Below the pieces are notes generated by a model. That model worked only from the letters and a program-made list of their open reading frames with translations, had not been told where the DNA came from and ran no database searches. Both the position numbers and the translations under genes were made by a program. This document shows positions 1-8,018 of a DNA stretch of 19,202 nucleotides, in pieces. Origin of the DNA: Xanthobacteraceae bacterium (GTDB taxonomy: Bacteria > Pseudomonadota > Alphaproteobacteria > Rhizobiales > Xanthobacteraceae); contig JAIESC010000163.1 of the NCBI GenBank assembly GCA_019746355.1, forward strand, positions 1-19,202, read 5' to 3'. Position 1 is the stretch's first letter, and every line of letters begins with the position of its first letter.

Positions 1-108
1 CCCACCCGGCCGCTCGCTCACGCTCGCGTCCACCCTCCCCTCGCGGGGAGGGATGAGACCGCCCGAGTTGCGCGATGTACGATTGCGCATCAGCGTCACG
101 TTCTCACT
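1..108. other. Intergenic flank downstream of the alpha-2-macroglobulin gene, with a GC-rich hairpin
   Basis: No coding region is supported here. Positions 33-40 (ccctcccc) pair perfectly with 45-52 (ggggaggg) around the loop tcgc, making an 8-bp hairpin just downstream of the stop codon of the minus-strand gene that ends at 109. There is no T-run on the minus-strand side, so this is either a weak terminator or one of the short GC-rich dispersed palindromes common in Rhizobiales intergenic DNA. In many proteobacteria the neighbour of this macroglobulin type is pbpC; if present here it lies outside the window. Confidence 0.4.
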
Positions 109-3100
109 TCACCGCGTGATCTCGATCGCGCCGGTTTCGGTCCTCCCGAAGCGATCGGGCCGGTACATGTCCTCGACGTAGGCCTGCGGCAGCACGTAGC
201 GGCCGGGGGAGACCGCGCGCACCACGTAGGCGACGGAGAAGACCGGCGCGTCCTTCGCCTTCCGTTCGAACGCCGCGCTGAAGCGGTCGTCGCGGAATTC
301 GGAGTGGACCGGCGCCTTGGCGTCGGCGATCCATGAGAGCGTGCCGGTGTCGCCGGACGAGACGAGCCGCGGATTGTCGATCTCGAAGCCCGCCGGCAGG
401 TGGTCGGCGACGAGCACGCGGCCGAATTGCGGGGTCGGCTCGGTGATTTTGAGAACGACCACAAAACGCTGATTTTGCTTGGCTTTTTTCGGGTCACCCG
501 CGTCGCCGTCGAGCGTGTAGTAGAGCCGCTCGATCTTGAAGCCCTTCTCCGCGGGCGGCTCGGGCGTCACCGGCGCGCCGGATACCGACACCACCGCCTG
601 CACCGAGCCGCCGCCGGTGTTGGTGATCCTCAGCGGTTGCGACAACTCGCTTGCGCGCACGTTGCGGAACAGCGGGCCGCGCTGCGCGCTGGCTTGTTGA
701 GTGCTTCCTTGGACGTCGAGCGAGACGCCGCCCGCGTCCTTGGCGATCGCGCGGGCGGCGAGCACCATCCAGGCGTTCTCCTGCGTCGAGGTGTAGGACG
801 CCTGCGCCCTCGCCTGCTCGATGCGCTGCACTGCGTTGACGATGGTCTGCCGCGGGCCGCCGGCTTCGCTTGCGAGCGTCACCAGTGCCGCGGCGTCGCG
901 CAAGGTCGAGCCGTAGTCCTCGCGGGCGGTGAAGTCCGGCGCGGACGGCGGCTGCAGGTCGTTCAGCGCCGACTGATAGACGCGCTCGGCGCGGGTGCGG
1001 TCGCCGAGGAGCCCCAGCGCCGCCGCGACCTGCGCCTTGGCGATCGGCGAGCCGATGTCGGAGAGCTTGGCGTCGGCGAGGTAACGCAGATCGCCGAGCG
1101 GGGCGACGCCGTTCCGCGCCAGCACGTAGAGCGCATAAGCGAGATTGCGCGCGCCGTCTTTGGTCGCGTCCGGCGCGTTGCCGACCACGTTGCGCAGCCG
1201 GTCGAGCGCGAGCTTGAACGCGGTGTCGGGCACCGCAAAGCCCTTCTCCTTCGCGCGCGTCAGGAAGTCGGTGACATAGGCGTCGAGCCAGGCGTCGTCG
1301 CCGCCGATGCCCCAGAGGCCGAACGAGCCGTTCGACGACTGGCGCGCCAAGACGCGTTCGATGGCGTCGCGGATGCGCTGGTCGATCGCGTCGTCCAGCG
1401 CCAGATGCGCGGCGCTGGCGAGCTCGTTGACGTAGAGCAGCGGCAGCGCCCGGCTGGTGATCTGCTCGGAGCAGCCGAACGGGTAGCGGTCGAGCGCCTT
1501 GAGCAGCGCGGCCGCATCGAGCGCGGTCGATGCGCCGACCGACAGCGCCACCGCGCCGGTGCCCGGCACCAGGTCGGCGAACATGTCGTTCGACACCGTC
1601 AGGCTTTCGTTGCGCGCAATGGTGCGCACGGTGCGGCGCGTCAGAAGCTGCGTCGCAGGCTTGACGTTCATCGCGTAGGCGCGTTCCAGCGCAAAGCTAT
1701 TCGGTCCGCTGATCCGCACCCGCACGGTGCCGGCCCCTGCGCCTTGCGCGTTCAGCGCCACCGTCATCCGGTCGCGCTGTTTGGCGCGAAGCTGCACGGA
1801 CCTTGAGCTTTCTTTGGCGCCGTCGCCGACGGTCACCGCACCTTCGGCGGTGGCGGTGACGTTGTAGGCCCCGGCCTGGCCTTCGACGTTGTCGAGGTCG
1901 AGGTTCATGGTGCCGCGGTCGCCGGTGAGCAGGAAGCGCGGCAAGGTCGCGGTCAGCACCACCGGGTCGCGCACCGTGACGTCGCCGTTGGCGCGGCCGA
2001 CCTTGTCCTTGCTCCAGGCCACCGCCATGACGCGGACGGTGCCGGAGAACGCCGGGATGTCGAACTCGATCTCGGCGCTGCCGGACGAGACATTGACCAC
2101 GCCGGAATAGAGCGCGAGCGGCGCCTGCGTCGGCGGGCTGCCGTTGAGCTGGCCGCCCTCGTCGCCGCCGGTGCGGATCGCCCCGCGCGTGCCCTGCATG
2201 CCGTCGATGAGCTGGCCGTAGATGTCGCGGATCTCGGCCGAAAGCTGGCGCTGGCCCAGGTAAAAATCGTCCGGGGCCGGCGGCTTGTAGTTGGTGAGGT
2301 TGAGGATGCCCACATCAACAGCGGCGACCACGATGCGGGCCTGGTCGGTCCAGCCGAGGCCGTCGATCTTGACCGGCACGCGGAGCTTGGTGTTCGGCCG
2401 GATCAGGTCCGGCAGCTTCATGTCCAGCGCGAGCGTACGCGCCTTCCGGTCGATCGAGAACCACTGCACGCCTATTGCGCGACCGGGCATCCTTTGGGCG
2501 CGCGCATCGAGCGGGCGGCGCAAGGTCGCAACGACATAGGCGCCGGCGCCCCAGTCCGCGCCGACATTGACGCGGATGCGGCCGGTGCCGGCCTGCACGT
2601 CCTGGGTCACGGAGTGCAGGAGCTTGTCGCCCATGACGTTGACGGTGACGCGGCCGGCGGTGCGCGCGGTGACTGCAACCGTCATCGCCTCGCCGGCCTT
2701 GTATTCCGGCTTGTCGAGCGCGATCTCGAGCAGGTCGGGCGTGTCGGCCGAGGCTTCGGCGTAGAAGCCCGCGTCGAAGCCTGTCACCGTCACCGGACCA
2801 TTGGCGTCGGCGCTCGTGACTTCGAGGCGATAGCGGCCCCACTGCACCGGCGCGGAAATCCGTCCCGGCTGGCCTGCGGCGACATCAAGCCGCCCGTCGG
2901 CGACGCGGCGGGTGATCTTGATCGGCTCATAGTCCCAGCGGCCGTCGCGGCGGTAATACTGATAGCGCGACTCGATCTTGAGCAGCTCGTAGCGCAGCCC
3001 CTGCGCTGCCACCATCTTGCCATCCGGCGCGAACACGCCGACGTCGAAGGTCGCGGTCTCGCCCTCGCCGAGCGAGCGGCCGGAGAACAGCGGCTTCACG

Positions 3101-5346
3101 CCGATCATGTTGCCGGAGGCGACCACCGGCAGCGTGATCCTGCGCTCGACCGAGCGGCCGCCGGACTCGGCGAGCCGCACGATCACCTGTGCCTCCAGTG
3201 GGCGCGTGGTCTGCGGCAGCTTCTCGATCGAGGTCTCGAAGCCCGCCTTGCCCTTGTCGTCGGTCTGCGGCAGGTCCTCCAGCGGCTGGCGGACGGTTTC
3301 GACGAAGTCGTCGGCGTTGCCGAACCTCCAGCCGGCGAGCCCCGGCCGCTCCTTGGCGGTCGCGATCACGACCTCGCCTTCGAGATCGAGACCCGACGCG
3401 GGCGCGCCGTAGAGATAGCGGCCGTCGACGGTGAATTTGGTTGGCGTGTTGCGGACGATGCGGCCGGCGGGCGCGGCAAGATCGAACTCGAGACGATCCG
3501 GCACATAGTCTTCGACCAGGAAGCTGGTCTCGCCCACGGCGGGCCGCTTCGGATCGGTGAAGGCGCGCACCCGCCAGGTGCCGGTCGAGGCCGACGAGCT
3601 GATCGGCACGCTCAGCGAATAGCCGCCGACGCCGGCGTCAGCCACCGACGTGCGGCGATATTCGAGGCCGTCGGGACGCTCGATCACGAGCGTCAGCGGC
3701 ACGCCGGCCGCGGCAACACCCTGGGCGTCGCGCAACAGCGAGGTGATGTGCACGGTCTCGCCGGAGCGGTAGACGCCGCGCTCGGTGGTGACGAAGGCAT
3801 CGAGGCCCGCGACCGGCGGACGCCCCGTCACGCCGCGGTCGCTGAGATCGAACGCCGGGCCTTTGAGATTGAGGAAGCCGTAGTCGCCTTTGCCGTCGGA
3901 GGCGACCAGCATGGCCGGCGACAGCGCGCCCTCGCCGCGCGCGAGCCCCGCCTCGAACTGCACGCGGCCCTGGGCGTCGGTCCGCTTGGTGCCGAGCACC
4001 TCGTTGCCGCGCGAGAGGAGCCGCACCTCGATCTGGCCGCGCGGCTCGGCGGTGGCGAGCGAATTGACGAACACGTTGATGCCGTCGCTGCCGGAATAGG
4101 CGGTGAGCCCCATGTCGGAGACGATGAACCACTGGGTCGAGATCGGGTCGTAGCTGTCGGTGGTGCTGCCCTTGACGTCGGCGGTCATCACGTAGACGCC
4201 GGCCGCCATGTCGCCGACCGCCTGATCGACCGGGAACGCGGTGGTGACCTCGGTGTTGAGCTGCTGCTCGACGGCGAGCTCGCCGTTCCACACCTTGATG
4301 GCGCGGCTCTCGGTCAGGCGGTCGATGTCGTAGGGCTCGAGGTTGCGCTGGAAGTCGCGGCCGAGCACGGTCTCGATCAGGTTGCGGTCGCTGATCCTAT
4401 AGACCGCGATGTTGACCGACTTGGTGTTGACGCTGACCACCGGGATGCCGCGCTGGCCGGTGCGCGGCAGCACATAGGCCTTGCCGGCAAAGCGCGCGAA
4501 CGGCTTCCGGTCACGCACATAGATGGTCAGCTCGGCGGACTTCGACAGCGTCTCCTTGACGGTCGAAGGCAGGCCCGCGCGCACGGTCACGCTGTAGCGC
4601 TCGCCGTGCTTGAGGCCTTCGACGCAAAGCTGCTTCTCGTCGGCAGAGAGCGCGGGCTTGTCGAGGCCCGCGACGGCGACGAACGGCGAGAAGTCGGTGC
4701 GCTTCGCCGGCAGCTCCTCGGAGAACTGGATGCAGGCGCGGGGCGACGCAGAGTCCGAATCGACCGAATAGTCGAGCATGCGGAAGCCGTGATCGTCGCG
4801 CATCTTCTCGTAGAGCGCGCGCACGTCGGCGACTTCTCGCAATTCCAGTGACAAACGCAGCGCGTCGAGCGCGGGCCGCCAGATGCGGCGCTCGCTGTAG
4901 CTTTGGCCGAGCGTCCGCAGGCTTTCCGCCTCCTCGTTGCGGTTGCCGGCGCGCTGATAGGCGATGTAGGCCGCGGTCGCGGCGCGCTCCAGCAGCTCGC
5001 GGCGCTCGCGGTCGTTCGGCGACCACAGCAGCATGGTGCCGCGGGCAAGCCGCAGCCAGGCGGCGCTTTCGTTTGGAGCGACGGCGACAATCTGACCGAG
5101 CAGCAGCACGCCGTTGCGGACGTCGTTTCTCTGGAACGCGGCATCGGCCTCGCGGCGCACCTGCGCCAGCGGCTTGCCCGCCGAGCCGACGTCGCTCTTG
5201 ATCTGGGCTTCGAGATTGATCGCGGCGGCATCCAGATCAGACCGCTGGAACGCCTTGTCGGCGGCGGGGGCAGCAACCGGGCTCAGAACAATGGACGCAA
5301 GGGTGACGAGCGCGGCGAAGCGGCCGACGCGGGCGGGCGCAATCAT
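109..5346 (-). CDS. Bacterial alpha-2-macroglobulin family protein (periplasmic protease trap)
   Basis: The protein has about 1745 residues, the length expected for the large bacterial alpha-2-macroglobulins (YfhM/ECAM type). Family knowledge: these periplasmic proteins trap attacking proteases through a bait region and an internal thioester, and often partner the peptidoglycan glycosyltransferase PbpC. The thioester motif is visible as YPFGCSEQIT (CSEQ encoded by 1462-1473, Cys about residue 1292), so the reactive Cys and Gln are kept. Upstream are MG-type beta domains with typical phrases such as YRSGETVHIT; downstream are the alpha-helical thioester domain and a C-terminal receptor-like segment. 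The start at 5346 is preferred over a GTG at 5367 because AGGAGG lies 8 bases upstream and the protein then opens with a clean signal peptide (MIAPARVGRFAALVTLASIV... ending near APA|A). No lipobox Cys is seen, unlike E. coli YfhM, so it is probably soluble in the periplasm. Confidence 0.95.
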   Translation of the reverse strand: MIAPARVGRFAALVTLASIVLSPVAAPAADKAFQRSDLDAAAINLEAQIKSDVGSAGKPLAQVRREADAAFQRNDVRNGVLLLGQIVAVAPNESAAWLRLARGTMLLWSPNDRERRELLERAATAAYIAYQRAGNRNEEAESLRTLGQSYSERRIWRPALDALRLSLELREVADVRALYEKMRDDHGFRMLDYSVDSDSASPRACIQFSEELPAKRTDFSPFVAVAGLDKPALSADEKQLCVEGLKHGERYSVTVRAGLPSTVKETLSKSAELTIYVRDRKPFARFAGKAYVLPRTGQRGIPVVSVNTKSVNIAVYRISDRNLIETVLGRDFQRNLEPYDIDRLTESRAIKVWNGELAVEQQLNTEVTTAFPVDQAVGDMAAGVYVMTADVKGSTTDSYDPISTQWFIVSDMGLTAYSGSDGINVFVNSLATAEPRGQIEVRLLSRGNEVLGTKRTDAQGRVQFEAGLARGEGALSPAMLVASDGKGDYGFLNLKGPAFDLSDRGVTGRPPVAGLDAFVTTERGVYRSGETVHITSLLRDAQGVAAAGVPLTLVIERPDGLEYRRTSVADAGVGGYSLSVPISSSASTGTWRVRAFTDPKRPAVGETSFLVEDYVPDRLEFDLAAPAGRIVRNTPTKFTVDGRYLYGAPASGLDLEGEVVIATAKERPGLAGWRFGNADDFVETVRQPLEDLPQTDDKGKAGFETSIEKLPQTTRPLEAQVIVRLAESGGRSVERRITLPVVASGNMIGVKPLFSGRSLGEGETATFDVGVFAPDGKMVAAQGLRYELLKIESRYQYYRRDGRWDYEPIKITRRVADGRLDVAAGQPGRISAPVQWGRYRLEVTSADANGPVTVTGFDAGFYAEASADTPDLLEIALDKPEYKAGEAMTVAVTARTAGRVTVNVMGDKLLHSVTQDVQAGTGRIRVNVGADWGAGAYVVATLRRPLDARAQRMPGRAIGVQWFSIDRKARTLALDMKLPDLIRPNTKLRVPVKIDGLGWTDQARIVVAAVDVGILNLTNYKPPAPDDFYLGQRQLSAEIRDIYGQLIDGMQGTRGAIRTGGDEGGQLNGSPPTQAPLALYSGVVNVSSGSAEIEFDIPAFSGTVRVMAVAWSKDKVGRANGDVTVRDPVVLTATLPRFLLTGDRGTMNLDLDNVEGQAGAYNVTATAEGAVTVGDGAKESSRSVQLRAKQRDRMTVALNAQGAGAGTVRVRISGPNSFALERAYAMNVKPATQLLTRRTVRTIARNESLTVSNDMFADLVPGTGAVALSVGASTALDAAALLKALDRYPFGCSEQITSRALPLLYVNELASAAHLALDDAIDQRIRDAIERVLARQSSNGSFGLWGIGGDDAWLDAYVTDFLTRAKEKGFAVPDTAFKLALDRLRNVVGNAPDATKDGARNLAYALYVLARNGVAPLGDLRYLADAKLSDIGSPIAKAQVAAALGLLGDRTRAERVYQSALNDLQPPSAPDFTAREDYGSTLRDAAALVTLASEAGGPRQTIVNAVQRIEQARAQASYTSTQENAWMVLAARAIAKDAGGVSLDVQGSTQQASAQRGPLFRNVRASELSQPLRITNTGGGSVQAVVSVSGAPVTPEPPAEKGFKIERLYYTLDGDAGDPKKAKQNQRFVVVLKITEPTPQFGRVLVADHLPAGFEIDNPRLVSSGDTGTLSWIADAKAPVHSEFRDDRFSAAFERKAKDAPVFSVAYVVRAVSPGRYVLPQAYVEDMYRPDRFGRTETGAIEITR

Positions 5347-5497
5347 GGGGTGGACCTCCTCCCCCACGGCTGGTCAAATTTCCGCGGGGCGACCAGCAAA
5401 TCACATTCCCGAATCGTGTCGAGGTCGTGACGGCGGGGCGGCGAGGCCTTGTCGCAGCGGTGCACACCACTGGAATTGTCTGAGTTTTGCACCCGCC
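5347..5497. other. Upstream region of the macroglobulin gene
   Basis: Noncoding. It holds the leader and presumably the promoter of the minus-strand gene. The only structure I see is a 7-bp inverted repeat, gctggtc (5369-5375) against gaccagc (5391-5397), with a 15-base spacer. It could be an operator or a leader hairpin. No convincing -35/-10 pair is assigned. Confidence 0.3.
5353..5358 (-). promoter_or_regulatory. Ribosome binding site that fixes the macroglobulin start
   Basis: On the minus strand the sequence reads ggaggaggtccaccccATG. The strong Shine-Dalgarno core lies at ideal distance from the ATG at 5344-5346 and would sit inside the coding sequence if the upstream GTG at 5367 were used. 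Confidence 0.6.
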
Positions 5498-5638
5498 GTC
5501 ATTCCGGGGCCGGCCCAACGGGTCCGCGCAAAGCGCGGCCCGATGACAAGCTCCGGCCGGAGCCCGGAATCCAGTTTCGCAAGGACTTTCTCCTGAACTG
5601 GATTCCGGGCCCCGCGCTTCGCGCGTTCCCGGAATGAC
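5498..5638. repeat. Intergenic palindromic repeat element (RIME/BIME-like, Rhizobiales type)
   Basis: The outer ends form an 11-bp inverted repeat, gtcattccggg (5498-5508) and cccggaatgac (5628-5638). Inside, cccggaatccagtt (5563-5576) is the exact reverse complement of aactggattccggg (5596-5609). Smaller hairpins built on ccgcgcaaagcgcgg (5524-5538) and on cccgcgcttcgcgcg (5611-5625) lie between. The whole 141 bases can fold on either strand. Arrangements of this 'attccggg ... cccggaat' kind are dispersed in many copies in Bradyrhizobium/Rhodopseudomonas-type genomes (established knowledge; no search run). It is non-coding even though open frames cross it. Confidence 0.75.
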
Positions 5639-5744
5639 CGCGGGGAGAGCGCCTCAGACCCGGCCCTTTGCACGATTTCGCTCCAGGTCAGCTCCTCACT
5701 CGTTCCTTGTGTCCGGTGAGATCCCGGGCACGGTGGCGGTGCCG

Positions 5745-6896
5745 CTAGGCACCATAGGCACGCAGCCGTTGCTGGATTTCGTCACACGTCAGCATCCTGA
5801 AGCGTTCGTTGACGGCCGCGGGATCGGGCATGTGAAGGCGTCCCTCGTCGTCACACCAAGCTTGCCATGGCTCAATGCCAGGAGGGGGACCGGACTGCGG
5901 CGGGCCAGCGGGGACGGCGTCGGCCGGGCCCGGCGAGGCAGGGCCGGCGCGCGCCGAAGGGGCATCACCCGGCAGAGGCAGGGCAGCCGCGCGCACGGGA
6001 TCCACGGAGCTGCCAGTCATCGGCGACCACTCGATCGTGTCCGCCGCGTCAGCCACGTCCATCCCGAGCTCGGGCGGGTCCGCTTGCGGCCTCGCGATAT
6101 CCGCCGGGACGACCGCCGGCGCGGCTGCAACGGCCTCACGCGACGGAGACAGGCCCTCGTGCTCCGGCGGGATCTCGCGCTGCAGAGTCATTCCAAGCGC
6201 GCCGAGGCGCTTTTCCAGGTCGGCGATGCTCTCCGGCGACAATTTTGCAAGGATCTCGGCCTCCCAGCGGGTCCGCCGGGCGTCCTCCATTTCAATCGGG
6301 CTTCGGCCCCGCAGGCGGGCCTCCGCCACGTCAGGCGGGCTTTGGCCCCGCAGGCGGCTCGCGTCGCTTTCCTGCACGGGGACGACCGCCGTCGCGGCCT
6401 CATCGGCCCGGTGCGGCGGCCCGCCTGCGCGGCCGAGGCCGCTCTCGCCTTCGCGAAGCCGAAGCGGCTTCGCTTCGGCGGAGCAAGGTCGGCGCGGCGA
6501 GGCAGGGTTGCCGGCTTCCGCCCAAATCCTGCGCGGCATCGCCAGGCCGACGGCGCGAAGGGTTTTTTCAGCAGTGCCGATGCCCGTGGTCCTCGACAGC
6601 AGCGTGGCGCGCCAAAAGTCCTCGTGGTCGCGCGGCATCGCGGCGTAGCGCCGCCGGAAGCAGTCAAACGGATCGCCAGTACAGCGATGACCTTGCCGGC
6701 ACCCGGTGCGCCGGCACTGACGCCAGAACCCCAACACGTCGCACTGAAATCGCTTGCGGCTCTGCTCGATGTGCGCGCGCAGGCCGGCGTTCAGGTTCTT
6801 TGAACGATCGGACTCGGAACGATCAGACTTGGAACGATCGGGCTTGGAACGATCGAACCCGCCGACTTTGGTCCAGCCTATTTTGATCGAGCCCAT
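5745..6896 (-). CDS. Conserved hypothetical protein with a five-Cys N-terminal motif and Pro/Ala-rich C-terminus
   Basis: The protein has 383 residues from the ATG at 6896, chosen because ggggaggg lies just upstream on the minus strand; the frame stays open to 7157 but that stretch runs through a palindromic element and is unlikely to be coding. Residues 14-34 are four DRS(K/E)x pentapeptides from a 15-bp DNA repeat. Residues about 45-110 hold a Cys-rich block (C52, C61, C66, C72, C79; e.g. CRRTGCRQGHRC) that could bind a metal, followed by a helical part. The middle repeats RLRG(Q/R)SP twice. The C-terminal third is rich in Pro and Ala and ends in a compact WQAWCDDEGRLHMPDP segment. I recognise this as a hypothetical protein type frequent in Bradyrhizobiaceae, without known function. 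No membrane segment or signal peptide is visible. Confidence 0.65.
   Translation of the reverse strand: MGSIKIGWTKVGGFDRSKPDRSKSDRSESDRSKNLNAGLRAHIEQSRKRFQCDVLGFWRQCRRTGCRQGHRCTGDPFDCFRRRYAAMPRDHEDFWRATLLSRTTGIGTAEKTLRAVGLAMPRRIWAEAGNPASPRRPCSAEAKPLRLREGESGLGRAGGPPHRADEAATAVVPVQESDASRLRGQSPPDVAEARLRGRSPIEMEDARRTRWEAEILAKLSPESIADLEKRLGALGMTLQREIPPEHEGLSPSREAVAAAPAVVPADIARPQADPPELGMDVADAADTIEWSPMTGSSVDPVRAAALPLPGDAPSARAGPASPGPADAVPAGPPQSGPPPGIEPWQAWCDDEGRLHMPDPAAVNERFRMLTCDEIQQRLRAYGA
6802..6861. repeat. Four tandem 15-bp repeats inside the hypothetical gene
   Basis: Units start at 6802, 6817, 6832 and 6847, each of the form gaacgatcggactcg with one to four changes. All keep gaacgatc, and three contain the palindrome cgatcg. 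The unit is five codons long, so copy-number changes would keep the minus-strand reading frame and lengthen the DRSxx pentapeptide tract of the protein. Confidence 0.85.
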
Positions 6897-7620
6897 GCTC
6901 CCTCCCCTTGGCACGCCGCCAACGTCGCCCTGGCGCGCCACTGCAGGCGCGGTCTCCCGTTTCCGCGGCGGGGCTGCGCCCGGGATGTGCGAATTGCCTT
7001 CTCGTTGCTCCCCCTCAAGAGGGGAGCGGAGCGCCGAAAGGCGCAGGGCCGCATCGGCGGCCCGGAGAACACGCCAACGGGCGTGTTCGAGGTCCTTTGC
7101 GAGGACCCCTCGCCTTTCGGCGCTCCACCACGGCGTTTTCGCGGGGCCTTGCCCCACACACCTCGGGCCGCGCTTGCTAACCGGCCACTACGATGACCGG
7201 CAGTCCAGCAGTGTGCTCTGCTCACGGGTCGTAGTGCCCGTAAAGCGGATCCCGAGGCGCCCCGAGAGCCCAGCCGGCCAGCCGAACCCGCAGGCGCCGT
7301 CCCTGCTTCTTATCAATCGAGGCCAACCGGCTGACGCCCCTCAGACAAGCAGGATGAGAGAACAAATAGCGAACATTTGGCAGGAGTCAACCCCGCAGCC
7401 TGAGCCGTGGCGGCGCGGAATTGTTGGGCTGGCGGGCAGACGCGAGACAGCAGGCCGCATGGAGAAACCGCTGCGGGATCGCCCTTCCGGTTGCTTGTGA
7501 TCGCCGGCGTTCGGGAATTCGGCGTTGTCCGACCAGGACGGGATCAACAGACTCTTGAAAGTTCAAGTCTAGGCGCAGGACGCGGGTCGGGATAAATCTG
7601 CCGGGCGACCAAGCCCTATC
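6897..7620. other. 724-base gap without a supported gene
   Basis: Open frames run across this stretch on both strands but they are composed of Arg/Ala/Pro-rich, low-complexity sequence typical of GC-rich shadow frames. It holds the 5' region of the minus-strand hypothetical gene, the branched palindromic element at 7028-7126, a further ggggccttgcccc hairpin (about 7142-7154), and presumably the promoter of the tRNA gene in its last 60 bases. I assign no promoter. Confidence 0.4.
7028..7126. repeat. Branched palindromic element (cloverleaf-like, three internal hairpins)
   Basis: A perfect 16-base inverted repeat, ggagcgccgaaaggcg (7028-7043) against cgcctttcggcgctcc (7111-7126), encloses three separate hairpins: gggccg/cggccc (7046-7051 with 7058-7063), gaacacgcc/ggcgtgttc (7067-7075 with 7080-7088) and ggtcct/aggacc (7091-7096 with 7102-7107). 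The left arm can alternatively fold on itself (gcgcc gaaa ggcgc, 7031-7044). All pairings are read directly from the sequence. The function is unknown; it may be a dispersed repeat or a structured RNA. Confidence 0.7.
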
Positions 7621-7697
<77 letters not shown>

Positions 7698-7785
7698 ATA
7701 TTCCGACAAGCCGGTTTTTCATTCCGACAAAACTCGAACAAACGGGCACCGCCCGGCCGGCGGCTGTGAGCGGGCAACTGCTTCC

Positions 7786-8018
7786 TCACGCGCTTCCAGT
7801 CTCAAAAGACCTTGCCGTCCCAAGGCTCTCCACTTCGGTGATGTAATCATCGCCCGCCTTGCCCTCCAAACACGTTTCCGGGTCTTTCCATGCATGCGCA
7901 GGCTTGAGCGTTACGTGTTTTGCCCTCTTCGGTCTTGATCACGTCAACCCGACGAGGAATTCCTTTCTCATCCTTGCCGGTCACATATCCCAGCAAGCCC
8001 AACCGGTTATTATAGGAG
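7786..8018 (-). pseudogene. Frameshifted gene remnant beside the tRNA
   Basis: Two protein-like minus-strand frames join end to end. The first reads NRLGLLGYVTGKDEKGIP and on to DVIKTEEG down to about 7920, then degrades and stops at 7847. The second, shifted by one base, picks up at a gcaaaacac run near 7920 and continues LKPAHAWKDPETCLEGKAG, then DDYITEVESLGTARSF, stopping at 7786-7788. Neither half has a convincing start or RBS; the 5' end appears truncated at the end of the HEPN gene, whose stop is at 8010. I do not recognise the family. The reconstruction by eye of one frameshift is an inference. Confidence 0.4.

Noticed and set aside
400..4851. Long plus-strand frames (400-1806 and 2494-4851) opposite the macroglobulin gene
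   Set aside because: They are antisense shadows of a clearly coding GC-rich gene, rich in Arg/His/Gly/Ala, without recognisable domains or RBS.
5634..6886. Plus-strand frames opposite the Cys-rich hypothetical
   Set aside because: Low-complexity Arg/Pro/Ala sequence with no RBS; the minus frame has a motif-bearing protein and good RBS.
6897..7157. N-terminal extension of the hypothetical gene to 7157
   Set aside because: It would run through the branched palindromic element and lacks the RBS seen before 6896.
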